Part shown: piece by piece, positions 16,724 through 23,746 of the stretch
How positions within the stretch are numbered: the stretch's first letter is position 1
How the letters are laid out: each line of letters begins with the position of its first letter
DNA from: Bacillota bacterium
Lineage (GTDB): Bacteria > Bacillota > Clostridia > Acetivibrionales > DTU013
NCBI GenBank assembly: GCA_023409615.1
Contig: JAEYRF010000202.1
Location: forward strand, 1 to 35,453
Length of the DNA stretch: 35,453 bases
Direction: 5' to 3'
Notes under the pieces: generated by a model
Seen by the model: the letters and a program-made list of their open reading frames with translations, nothing else
Databases searched by the model: none
Told to the model about the DNA's origin: nothing
Position numbers and translations under genes: made by a program

Positions 16724-17406
16724 ATTTTTTCACCTATTTCTTTCTTCTTAGTAACCCTGTAGCTTACAGGTTTGAAATCGTATTCGGAGAGTAGTTCTTC
16801 TGCTGATATGATGTGTCTGTTGCATTTTTCGGGATTGTCTATGTAAAAGACGCGGTGAACTTCATATCGGTTGCCTCCCCTGAGGCAGTCTTTGGCTTTT
16901 TCGAGTTCATCGGCAGTGAAATAAAACACTTCGTCTAACTCTCCAGTCGTGCTTTTTACCTCAATTACAAGAGGAATGCCATTCTGTAGGAAGCTTAGGA
17001 TGTCGAAATGTGCGGACTCATCATCGGCGAAATTCGGATTGACAGAGTTTTCGAGACCTGTCCCAGCAAGCTTTTTAACTTCCTGCTGGTAAACCCATTC
17101 CTCACCTTTTCGGCCTGTTTCGGCGTCTTTTTCAAGACGTTGACTAATACGTTCTGGCATGCTGCGACTAATAATTGGAGGTGCGGTAAAGGTGTGGAGA
17201 GTAGCTGATAAATTGTCGTCCAGAAGTACTGACAACGGAAGACCGAAATACTTCGATAAAGTAATATATTTTCCCATGCGGACATTACGTCCTCTTTCAA
17301 TACGGACAAGGTCATTTTGACTCAACCCGGTTAACATAGATAATTTTTTCTTAGTCCAACCTTGGCGGACGCGAAGGTAATAGAGTACAGATACAACATT
17401 ATTCAT
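16720..17406 (-). CDS. HTH - DUF3883 (PD-(D/E)xK-like) protein
   Basis: 228 residues. Residues 1-65 form a Cro/C1-type HTH (WTKKKLSMLTGLSQNDLVRIERG, then YFGLPLSVLL). Residues 95-215 match the DUF3883 type: GRKGEEWVYQQE with E102/E103, then D135 in HFDILSF and E149-V150-K151 in LVIEVKST. This D...ExK spacing is that of restriction-endonuclease-fold nucleases, and DUF3883 occurs in many defence and DNA-repair contexts. The residues needed for metal binding are present, so nuclease activity is possible but not shown. AAAGGAG precedes ATG 17406. It sits inside the integrase operon, so it could be a cargo defence gene or an element-control factor. Confidence 0.8.
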   Translation of the reverse strand: MNNVVSVLYYLRVRQGWTKKKLSMLTGLSQNDLVRIERGRNVRMGKYITLSKYFGLPLSVLLDDNLSATLHTFTAPPIISRSMPERISQRLEKDAETGRKGEEWVYQQEVKKLAGTGLENSVNPNFADDESAHFDILSFLQNGIPLVIEVKSTTGELDEVFYFTADELEKAKDCLRGGNRYEVHRVFYIDNPEKCNRHIISAEELLSEYDFKPVSYRVTKKKEIGEKI

Positions 17407-17408
17407 AA

Positions 17409-17831
17409 TTATTTTATCTCCTTTACATATGCTTTGGTATTCACTACCGATTTATTTCCTGCTACTGTGGTTGATGAGGCACGTGGCCTATAGGAGCGAT
17501 TTGCGTGATACCGCTCCGCTTTTCTGGTCTCACCGAGCACATGCGAGAGCTTATCCAATAATCCCTTATTCTGCGTCATAAAATCTGCAAGCGGTGCTAA
17601 TTCCTCAACGCAGTCTTTGGCTGCACGACGCTCAAGCAGGCATCGCCGAAGTTGTGTCCCGATTTTGCAACGTGTCCGGTATCCGTTCTTATCAAGTTCA
17701 AGAGCATGATTTAGGTCAGTCAGTTTTTTCTCCGCTTCGAGCAACAAGTTGTTATAATGCTGGTAATCCTGTGTGTTGGAGCGGAGAAAACTGATAAACT
17801 CAGCTAACTGTTCAGAGGTTTTACTCATCAT
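17409..17831 (-). CDS. Conserved mobile-element protein of unknown function
   Basis: About 140 residues, largely helical and charged. The stretch LSHVLGETRKAERYHANRSYRPR near the C terminus is recognisable from hypothetical proteins encoded on Clostridial phages and integrative elements; no function is assigned to them that I know of. The mid-protein RCLLERRAAKDCVEELAPL is likely helical. An open frame reaches 17873, but GGAGG lies 8 bases before ATG 17831, which is chosen; ATG 17828 is also possible. The start overlaps the 3' end of the integrase gene by 11 bases, implying translational coupling. The DUF3883 gene follows two bases after its stop. Confidence 0.75.
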   Translation of the reverse strand: MMSKTSEQLAEFISFLRSNTQDYQHYNNLLLEAEKKLTDLNHALELDKNGYRTRCKIGTQLRRCLLERRAAKDCVEELAPLADFMTQNKGLLDKLSHVLGETRKAERYHANRSYRPRASSTTVAGNKSVVNTKAYVKEIK

Positions 17832-18939
17832 GATTATTACCTCCAGTTCCAAGTGTGTCGACCGCCTGTGCAAGTGTTTCTATAGATGTATGAAGATATA
17901 CATCTGTTGTGCTGATGCTTGAGTGTCCGGCCAAACGCGCGATTGTTTCCATCGGAACGCCCCGTGCTTGCAATCTTGTGACATAGGTGTGACGGCAACA
18001 ATGCGGCGTAAGCTTACGCACGGGTATATCTTTTATTGCCTTAGTAAAGTGATATCGAAAATGTTCAATGCAACAGGGCTCACCGATATGGTGAGACTGC
18101 CACAAAAACAACTTGCCACCATGCTCGCGTAGATAAACAGCGAGATGTCGGTAATCCACTGGTATTGGTATGTCGCGACGGCTCTTTTTGCTCTTTGGAG
18201 GCCCCAATTTAGGCTTGCCATCAACCATTTTAACGGCCTTATTGATATGGATGATGGAACCGTCAGATGTGATATCTTTGGCGCACAGCGCTAAAAGCTC
18301 CTGAATACGCATGCCTGTTATGAGAAGTAAGCGTATGCTATTGCCGATAAAATTATTGGGAAGTTCACGAAATAGAATATCAATCTCCGTTTCGCTAAAA
18401 GAATCCTTTTTACTAACTTCTATCTCATTTCTAAATAAATCAATGCGAATAATCTTTGCAGCACGTGCAGGGTTACGTGTGACGAAATTGTTCTGCTCAG
18501 CAGCATCAAAAATTTGGATCAGCATCGAACGACACTTATTGATTTTTGAATGTGAGCAGCCTTGATCCAGGAGACTATTAAAATAGCTGTTAATCTCCAT
18601 TGGTAGAATATCAGAGATTAACTTATTTCCAAAAGCAGCTTTGAGTAATTTCAAAGTAAACAAATATCCAGAATATGTAGACGCCGCAACTTGGGTCCTG
18701 TAATCCACGTACCATCGATCCGCCCACTCTGAAAAGGTTGGTTTAGGAGGTGATTCGTCTTTCTGCTTCTTTTTTTCATGATACTCGCGAATCATTTGTA
18801 AAACCTCTGTTTTTGTCGGTGCTGTAAAGGAGACAATTTTGCGTTTGCCGTTTTCATAACCGTCCATGAGTTGGCCGTTCCAATTACCACTTTTAACTTT
18901 TTTGAGGTTGCCCTCTCCACGTGTTCTCTTTTTAGACAT
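17821..18939 (-). CDS. int: Tyrosine integrase (phage/ICE type)
   Basis: 372-residue site-specific tyrosine recombinase that would integrate and excise the element. An N-terminal arm-type DNA-binding region (about 1-55, GNWNGQLMDGYENGKRK), a core-binding helical domain (about 68-165) and a complete catalytic domain: R211 in TGMRIQE, a beta-hairpin lysine near 251, H313 and R316 in HCCRH, H339 in LAGHS and nucleophile Y348 in DVYLH. All expected residues are present and the length is typical, so it should be active. GAGGTAGG precedes ATG 18939, ten bases after the xis stop. It is transcribed from the promoter at 19,427-19,455 through a long leader. Attachment site not determined; tRNA-Ala at 13.7 kb is a candidate. 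Confidence 0.95.
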   Translation of the reverse strand: MSKKRTRGEGNLKKVKSGNWNGQLMDGYENGKRKIVSFTAPTKTEVLQMIREYHEKKKQKDESPPKPTFSEWADRWYVDYRTQVAASTYSGYLFTLKLLKAAFGNKLISDILPMEINSYFNSLLDQGCSHSKINKCRSMLIQIFDAAEQNNFVTRNPARAAKIIRIDLFRNEIEVSKKDSFSETEIDILFRELPNNFIGNSIRLLLITGMRIQELLALCAKDITSDGSIIHINKAVKMVDGKPKLGPPKSKKSRRDIPIPVDYRHLAVYLREHGGKLFLWQSHHIGEPCCIEHFRYHFTKAIKDIPVRKLTPHCCRHTYVTRLQARGVPMETIARLAGHSSISTTDVYLHTSIETLAQAVDTLGTGGNNHDE

Positions 18940-18949
18940 AGCACCTACC

Positions 18950-19165
18950 TCACATAACCGCTGCCATGTAGGAGCGGAGCTGCGGCGAGATGCTAGTTTT
19001 CATTTCGACCCAGGAATAGAATGCCTCGCTGGGTATTCGTACGCTGCCGCCGACACGACATACAGGGAAGTCTTTGCGGTGTGTAAGGTCATACGCTGCT
19101 GACTGGCTGATATTCAAGTACTCCTGAATATCTCGAATGGTTAGAAATTGCTGTGTTGTTTTCAT
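18950..19165 (-). CDS. xis: Excisionase-type HTH protein
   Basis: 71-residue small basic DNA-binding protein of the MerR-like/HTH_17 excisionase type: FLTIRDIQEYLNISQSAAYDLTH forms the winged-helix start and FPVCRVGGSVRIPSEAFYSWVE the wing and recognition-helix end. It would steer the integrase toward excision. ACGGAGG precedes ATG 19165. It directly precedes int with a 10-base gap, the usual xis-int order, and is the first coding gene after a roughly 260-base structured leader. Confidence 0.9.
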   Translation of the reverse strand: MKTTQQFLTIRDIQEYLNISQSAAYDLTHRKDFPVCRVGGSVRIPSEAFYSWVEMKTSISPQLRSYMAAVM

Positions 19166-19426
19166 TATCTAATATCCTCCGTTTTTTGTATTTGAAAACG
19201 AAAATACCGTGCAGGTATGACACTACACGGTACCGGAGTTTTATTCGGTCTATCGAACTTGTGTGTCTGCGTGAAAGCTTTGTTCCCTCTTGCTTGTGAA
19301 CAAGAAAGAAGTTATACTTATTTCACGGTGTGGACGCAAGTCCGTTGTGTAGGTGCTAATACCACCTGTGCAGGCAAGAGGGGGTTGCCGCCTCCTCTTG
19401 CTGCCGTTATTTTGTTTTCTGTACTT
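19166..19426 (-). ncRNA. Long hairpin-rich leader of the xis-int transcript
   Basis: About 260 non-coding bases between the promoter and xis. Read on the minus strand it holds, in order: GCAAGAGG/CCTCTTGC (8 base pairs, extendable past one A-C mismatch), AGGTG/CACCT, GGAC-TTGC-GTCC, CTTG-TTCA-CAAG, and TACCGTG/CACGGTA (19206-19212 with 19226-19232) just ahead of the xis ribosome site. No T-run marks a terminator. The density of hairpins suggests a structured regulatory leader, possibly also protein-binding sites for Int/Xis. No known riboswitch class is recognised. Confidence 0.45.
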
Positions 19427-19455
19427 ACTATACCACATAAATATCTATATGTCAA
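19427..19455 (-). promoter_or_regulatory. Promoter of the leader-xis-int operon
   Basis: On the minus strand TTGACA (19450-19455) and TATAGT (19427-19432) with 17-base spacing: near-perfect sigma-A promoter, divergent from the regulator's promoter about 55 bases away. Confidence 0.85.
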
Positions 19456-19497
19456 GAGAAAATATCTAAATAAGCAAATATTATATTCTTATAGATA
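19442..19497. repeat. Inverted repeat between divergent promoters, candidate operator
   Basis: TATCTATA (19442-19449) and TATAGATA (19490-19497) are perfect 8-base inverted copies; a related TATCTAAATA half-site starts at 19463. They overlap the -35 region of the xis promoter and lie just upstream of the regulator promoter, as expected for binding by the adjacent Cro/C1-type protein. Confidence 0.45.
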
Positions 19498-19508
19498 GAA
19501 TACTACTG

Positions 19509-19537
19509 TTGACGCTTATATTTCCATATGATATATT
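19509..19537 (+). promoter_or_regulatory. Promoter of the small Cro/C1-type regulator
   Basis: TTGACG (19509-19514) and TATATT (19532-19537), 17-base spacing, 18 bases before the start codon, so the leader is very short. Confidence 0.7.
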
Positions 19538-19555
19538 AGTCTAGGGGTGCACAAT

Positions 19556-19774
19556 ATGGCTTGGTCTTACAGTCCATTATGGAAACTACTAATTGACCGG
19601 AATATGAAAAAGACAGATTTATTATCTGTGGCAGGCATTTATTCACAGACGCTCGCTAATATGGGAAAAAATAAACCCGTTTCTATGGATGTGCTGGGGA
19701 AAATCTGTTTAGCTTTAAATTGTCGCATTGAAGATATTCTGGAATTTATCCCTGAGGATAAAGCTAGAAATTAA
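19556..19774 (+). CDS. Cro/C1-type transcriptional regulator
   Basis: 72-residue single-domain HTH protein (MAWSYSPLWKLLIDRNMKKTD..., with KTDLLSVAGIYSQTLANMGK as HTH and CLALNCRIEDILEFIP as the closing helices), of the short YozG-like type seen on many Firmicute elements. It would bind the divergent intergenic region and control the xis-int operon and itself. A GTG at 19547 is in frame, but AGGGG at 19543-19547 is spaced correctly for ATG 19556. The gene has its own promoter and ends at a hairpin shared with the recombinase gene that converges on it. Confidence 0.88.
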   Translation: MAWSYSPLWKLLIDRNMKKTDLLSVAGIYSQTLANMGKNKPVSMDVLGKICLALNCRIEDILEFIPEDKARN

Positions 19775-19786
19775 CATATTATCAAG

Positions 19787-19823
19787 ATAGAGCCTGATAG
19801 TTTTATAGTTAATCAGGCTCTAT
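19787..19823. terminator. Bidirectional hairpin between regulator and recombinase genes
   Basis: Perfect 12-base inverted repeat ATAGAGCCTGAT (19787-19798) with 19812-19823 and a 13-base loop. The right arm includes the last codons of the recombinase gene. T-tracts are weak, but placement between convergent genes supports a terminator role. Confidence 0.65.
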
Positions 19824-21485
19824 GGTTATTCTGGTATGTTTATTCTTCTCAACAACCTTCTTAGTTGAGCAGGTCACTTCTTGCAGGCCAGTTATTTCTA
19901 CACGACCGCCTGGTTTTACCAGTAGTTTTGCCTTGAAAGACGTTAGTTTATCTGGGGCTTCTGGCATTATGGTATATTCAATCTTACCATCTGGAGTGAT
20001 TTCCTTTATGAATTCTTCATCAGTTGCCGATTCAGGCTTCTCAATGAAACGAGTATCTCTTTTTAAAGCATTATATAAATATGTTTGTCCTTCGGGACAA
20101 GTGAAGCTTCGATAACTTTCTGCGGTCGTATCATTCATTGTCTTTTGTAGTAGAAATCTTACTGCTGCCGGGTCGGTAGAAAGGCCACAATGGTGCTCCA
20201 ACCTATATTTAATATTACGTAAAAGAAGGCGGATGCCAGCACCGTATACTTTGCTAGAAACCGTTATCAGATTATTCTGATCAATTCCAGCTTGAATAAG
20301 TGCTGTACGACATAGATTTGTTAAAACCTTATGATCAAGTGGCTTTTCAGGGTTATTTTTCGTTGAAACAATAGGCATTTCTCGTAACTGCTCGTCAGTA
20401 TATAAATTTTGTAATAAGCGATAACGTTTCGTGAGTACATCCGCGGCAAAAGGTGTAAGCGGTCTCGTATAATCGTGAGTAGCACTAGCAATGTCATCTT
20501 TTTGAATAGTAATAGCTACATAATCCACAGCCGAGTTATAAATGACTTCCTTCCATATATGTTTACATGCGATTTTCGAAGGAAGGCCACACTCATTAAC
20601 GAGTAACAAACCCATGTTTTCACCGTTACTTATGTTGCTGGTAATATTTTGCTTCAAATTACGTTCGATTTCAGTTGGTAAGCAAGTTAGCTCAGATGAC
20701 TTTCGAATGGCTTCTTTGGGGTCTATAGTGCGTTTATATGTAACTGTATTTTCAAAATATATGTCTAGTGGATTTTCAACATCGTAAACGTGCTTTTTTC
20801 GGCAGAAATCCCAAAAACACTTGGCCGTGCGCAAATCCTGTATTGCGCTTTTGGAATGTTTTCTTGCATAAGCCTTTAACATTGCTTGCGTTTCGTAACC
20901 CATTGAAACAGAGCTGACAAATGCTGCTACACGCCTTATCGAACAACGCTTGGAACTGATGGTTTTATAACTATATTCTCCATACTCCTTACTCAGAAAC
21001 TCTTCTAGGTAGAGCGTCGCAGCTGCTGTAGCTGTGTATTTTGCAACTACGCCCATTTCCTTCTGTACAATATGAATCGTCGGTTCAAATTTGGCAAAAA
21101 GCGATAAAGCACTTCTATCAATATGTGCTTTAATTTCGTCGTCTTTGCTAGTGTTTACGTAAAGCTCAATTGTCGCATTGAATCCTTCATACTGTCCGAG
21201 TCTTTCTAAGACCTTTGAATTTTTATTCTTCAAGTCATCGATCTTATTTTTACGGTTTATGCCCTTTGATTGAAGTATCTGACCGTTGGCAGGTGAAATT
21301 ATGCTTATTTGACCACGGAATAGAAATGGTGCTCCAGTAGTCTGCGAATTTAAGTAAAATTTCATCAGTATTCCATTAATATAATAGATACCATGGATTC
21401 GAATTTTCCCGTCATCGCGGACATCTTTTTCGTAAATGCTACATTTGTTCTTAAAGCCGTTTGATGTAAAATTATAGTTTGTCAT
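19809..21485 (-). CDS. Divergent tyrosine recombinase-like protein, probably catalytically impaired
   Basis: 558 residues. A strand-rich N-terminal part (1-130), a helical core-binding-like region (about 150-235), and a C-terminal half with the order of a tyrosine recombinase: MGLLLVNECGLPSKIACKHIW (about 291-311) at the box I position, RLLLRNIKYRLEHHCGL (box II, R423), and LLQKTMNDTTAESYRSF with Y458. The box I arginine is absent (GLPSK in place of GxR) and the usual GH is LQK, so strand transfer alone is doubtful. A beta-strand-rich tail follows. GGAGG precedes ATG 21485; the start lies one base after the stop of the partner gene, so they are co-translated. Probably an accessory or heteromeric partner of the upstream recombinase. 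Confidence 0.75.
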   Translation of the reverse strand: MTNYNFTSNGFKNKCSIYEKDVRDDGKIRIHGIYYINGILMKFYLNSQTTGAPFLFRGQISIISPANGQILQSKGINRKNKIDDLKNKNSKVLERLGQYEGFNATIELYVNTSKDDEIKAHIDRSALSLFAKFEPTIHIVQKEMGVVAKYTATAAATLYLEEFLSKEYGEYSYKTISSKRCSIRRVAAFVSSVSMGYETQAMLKAYARKHSKSAIQDLRTAKCFWDFCRKKHVYDVENPLDIYFENTVTYKRTIDPKEAIRKSSELTCLPTEIERNLKQNITSNISNGENMGLLLVNECGLPSKIACKHIWKEVIYNSAVDYVAITIQKDDIASATHDYTRPLTPFAADVLTKRYRLLQNLYTDEQLREMPIVSTKNNPEKPLDHKVLTNLCRTALIQAGIDQNNLITVSSKVYGAGIRLLLRNIKYRLEHHCGLSTDPAAVRFLLQKTMNDTTAESYRSFTCPEGQTYLYNALKRDTRFIEKPESATDEEFIKEITPDGKIEYTIMPEAPDKLTSFKAKLLVKPGGRVEITGLQEVTCSTKKVVEKNKHTRITIEPD

Positions 21486-21486
21486 G

Positions 21487-23154
21487 TTATTTTTCCTCCA
21501 GTTTCTTTAAATCAATATTGTTTGCTTTATCTATCCAATGTACATAGGTTTCTACCGCCATAATGTCTCCTATAAGCGGACGTGTCTGGCGTGACTCAGG
21601 TCTATCTATAATGCTAAAGCGGGTTATACTAATACCAGTACTACCGGGAGAAATTATTATTTTGGGTGCAATTCCCGGCTCAATACAACTTGCTGTAATT
21701 TCTAACAAAACCTCTTTTTCCTTCGCTTCAAATACGAATGCTTGACTAGGTAGAAAGTCAACCCTTTTACCTGGATTAAGTTCGATCGGACTAAAAGCCG
21801 GATTACGGCTGTGATCGGGATCAAACACATATCGTTCCAAAGCATATGCCATAGCTGCCTGGCTCTCGGGAGTTTGGTAGTCAACTTTCTGACCTTTCTT
21901 TATCGCATGCCCTATGAGATAATCCACCTGGTCAGACTTAAGTCCGCACACGTTACATGCGCGAGTTGCCCAGTCACGCCTTAATATATAGGCTGAGACA
22001 TCATTGACTTTCTCGTTGTCAACAATATCCGGTTCTTCATGCATAAGATTGTATATTGCTGCAAAGTATCTGTCATTGCAACCAATAAGCAATAGAAGCT
22101 TTCTTACAAAGGCAGAGATATCATGAGACCGGGTTAATACTGATGGATCTCCTTCTATATATGTAATTGGAAGTGTCTTTATATAATCATCTGAATATCC
22201 AAGACTTATTAGGTAGTTATATCTTTCAGCGAGAAGGTCGGTCATTATTTGAGGCAATATTACCCACCTGTATGCATTATCTGTTTTCAATAGATTCGTT
22301 GCCTTACGATCTTTTTCCTGATACTCAACAAAATATTTCGCATACGTATTATATTTTTTTATCTTCCCGAAATAGACCGCCGCAGATTCAGCAGTACGTA
22401 AATTAGTAAAAAGCATCATAGCCGCAGCCAAAGCAAGCCCGCCAAACGTAGTCGCTATTAGCCGAAAGAAGAGCCGAGCTAACATGATGCGCATATGGTT
22501 GGGCAAGGCTTTTGGCTGTTCGGTCTGTATTTTTTTGCGTTTATTGTTCATACAGAGGTCAATATCCAGCAGATTGAAAGTTTGACTAGCATCACGCAAA
22601 ACCTGATACATACGGTCTATACGGTACATTCTGCCGCTAAGATTGTATGCAACGTTGTTATGGATTCCATAGCTTTTACTGTGAGCCTTAGCCCGAGTGA
22701 TAAGTTCTTCATGTAAACTGCGGATATCTTCTCTGCTGATGTCTAGCCCCAAATTGTCAAGGAGGGGGAGTACCTGTTTTTCAAAGTATGAGATACTTTT
22801 GTTAAAGGTATCGTCATTCCAAGAATCTTGATGAAATATACTCTTGTCATCAATGGTTGCAAAAGCAGCTGTATAAATTCCAGCTTCAGAATGTACTGTG
22901 TTTTGCTGCGTAGGAGCAGTTAATTTCTCAAATTTCACCTCGATTTTACGTATAAGCATTCGCTCAAAATCTGGTACCTGCTTCTCATTCAACGGGAGTG
23001 GCAAGCGAAGTTTTGCTTTACAACCAGGGATTTCTATCCTGGTTTTGACATCGATGCCTTTAGCGTAAAGAAGCGTGCCGCTTTTTCTTGCGTATATTCG
23101 AACGACAAGGTCTCTGTTAGCTGTCTTGAACTCTTTTATGCTTTGCTTTGGCAT
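21487..23154 (-). CDS. Divergent tyrosine recombinase, catalytic residues present
   Basis: 555 residues. An N-terminal beta-rich segment (1-85), a helical core-binding-like domain (about 105-195) and a catalytic domain: R253 and E256 in TNLRTAESA, K290 in the hairpin LLKTDNAYRWVILP, R392/R393 in YILRRDWAT, H416 in YLIGH and Y426 in VDYQTPE, with the H-to-Y distance of 10 close to the usual 9. The first histidine of box II is replaced by Tyr. A beta-strand-rich C-terminal extension (about 450-555) resembles that of its partner, so the two are paralogues. A TTG at 23175 is in frame but forms part of the ribosome site; ATG 23154, 11 bases after AAAGGAG, is preferred. No excisionase accompanies the pair. 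Confidence 0.8.
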   Translation of the reverse strand: MPKQSIKEFKTANRDLVVRIYARKSGTLLYAKGIDVKTRIEIPGCKAKLRLPLPLNEKQVPDFERMLIRKIEVKFEKLTAPTQQNTVHSEAGIYTAAFATIDDKSIFHQDSWNDDTFNKSISYFEKQVLPLLDNLGLDISREDIRSLHEELITRAKAHSKSYGIHNNVAYNLSGRMYRIDRMYQVLRDASQTFNLLDIDLCMNNKRKKIQTEQPKALPNHMRIMLARLFFRLIATTFGGLALAAAMMLFTNLRTAESAAVYFGKIKKYNTYAKYFVEYQEKDRKATNLLKTDNAYRWVILPQIMTDLLAERYNYLISLGYSDDYIKTLPITYIEGDPSVLTRSHDISAFVRKLLLLIGCNDRYFAAIYNLMHEEPDIVDNEKVNDVSAYILRRDWATRACNVCGLKSDQVDYLIGHAIKKGQKVDYQTPESQAAMAYALERYVFDPDHSRNPAFSPIELNPGKRVDFLPSQAFVFEAKEKEVLLEITASCIEPGIAPKIIISPGSTGISITRFSIIDRPESRQTRPLIGDIMAVETYVHWIDKANNIDLKKLEEK

Positions 23155-23187
23155 ATTGGATTCAACTCCTTTCAATGTTTGGGGGTG

Positions 23188-23238
23188 CCTTTATACTTTT
23201 ATTATGTTAAGAAAATCGTATTTTGTTAAATAAACGAG
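23188..23238. repeat. Direct repeat copy 1 upstream of the recombinase pair
   Basis: About 51 bases sharing TTATTATGT, AGAAAA, TTTGTTAAATA and AACGAG in the same order with copy 2 at 23309-23360, centre-to-centre distance about 121 bases. It lies 34-84 bases upstream of the recombinase start. Could be a recombinase-binding site or a duplicated control site. Confidence 0.55.
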
Positions 23239-23308
23239 TTTTTCTGCCTTGAAAGTTCCTGATTTGTTTGTCACAGAAAACCCGATTATCAACAACAATT
23301 TTTGCAGC

Positions 23309-23360
23309 CCCTTATATTTGTATTATGTATAGAAAAAGTGAATTTGTTAAATAGAACGAG
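23309..23360. repeat. Direct repeat copy 2 upstream of the recombinase pair
   Basis: About 52 bases, imperfect copy of 23188-23238 by eye, with GTTAAATAGAACGAG at its right end where copy 1 has GTTAAATAAACGAG. It ends just before a candidate rightward promoter. Confidence 0.55.
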
Positions 23361-23364
23361 AATT

Positions 23365-23394
23365 TTGTAAATTGATATCAAACTATGGTATAAT
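23365..23394 (+). promoter_or_regulatory. Candidate extended -10 promoter upstream of the defence operon
   Basis: TTGTAA (23365-23370), 18-base spacer, TATAAT (23389-23394) preceded by TGG, giving a TGnTATAAT extended -10. It could drive the short frame at 23,535 and the defence operon. Confidence 0.5.
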
Positions 23395-23534
23395 ATTCTA
23401 AAAATAATGACATAAAAAAGTAAATACTGAGCAAAAGAAGCTATTGCATCAAATGCATCAATCTATTCATACTAATTCATATTTGTTCGATCATTGTAAT
23501 TCGTCAGCCAATATGTTGTAATAAAAGGTGTGTG

Positions 23535-23684
23535 TTGAGGGCAACACTGGAAGGAAAAGCATATGAGTACGGTAATGAATTTTATGGTTATTCATGGGTA
23601 AAGACCGAATTAAAAGCGCGTATTTGCAATAAAAAAATTTGCGGAAAACGCAGATTAAAAGCAGTCCTAATACTTGACAGATAA
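23535..23684 (+). CDS. Possible small protein or gene remnant upstream of the DUF499 gene
   Basis: A 49-codon frame from TTG 23535 (GTG 23532 also possible) reading ...LEGKAYEYGNEFYGYSWVKTE... with a basic, cysteine-containing end (ICNKKICGKRR). The composition is protein-like but I recognise no family. The ribosome site is poor (AAAAGGTG). A better-placed ATG at 23563, after GGAAGGAAAAG, opens only a 12-codon frame. The frame's end overlaps the TTGACA of the next promoter. It may be the decayed end of an earlier gene. Confidence 0.25.
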   Translation: MRATLEGKAYEYGNEFYGYSWVKTELKARICNKKICGKRRLKAVLILDR

Positions 23685-23703
23685 AAAGAGATAATTGTGA
23701 TAA
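23674..23703 (+). promoter_or_regulatory. Candidate promoter of the defence operon
   Basis: TTGACA at 23674-23679 with a weak TGATAA at 23698-23703 (18-base spacing), 43 bases before the DUF499 start. Perfect -35, poor -10. Confidence 0.5.
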
Positions 23704-23746
23704 AGTAAGAAAATATTTATGGAAGCAATATGAAAGGATGTAAGCC

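Noticed and set aside
19217..19498. 93-codon plus-strand open frame opposite the xis leader
   Set aside because: No ribosome site, low-complexity cysteine-rich translation, and it is antisense to a hairpin-rich leader with a strong minus-strand promoter.
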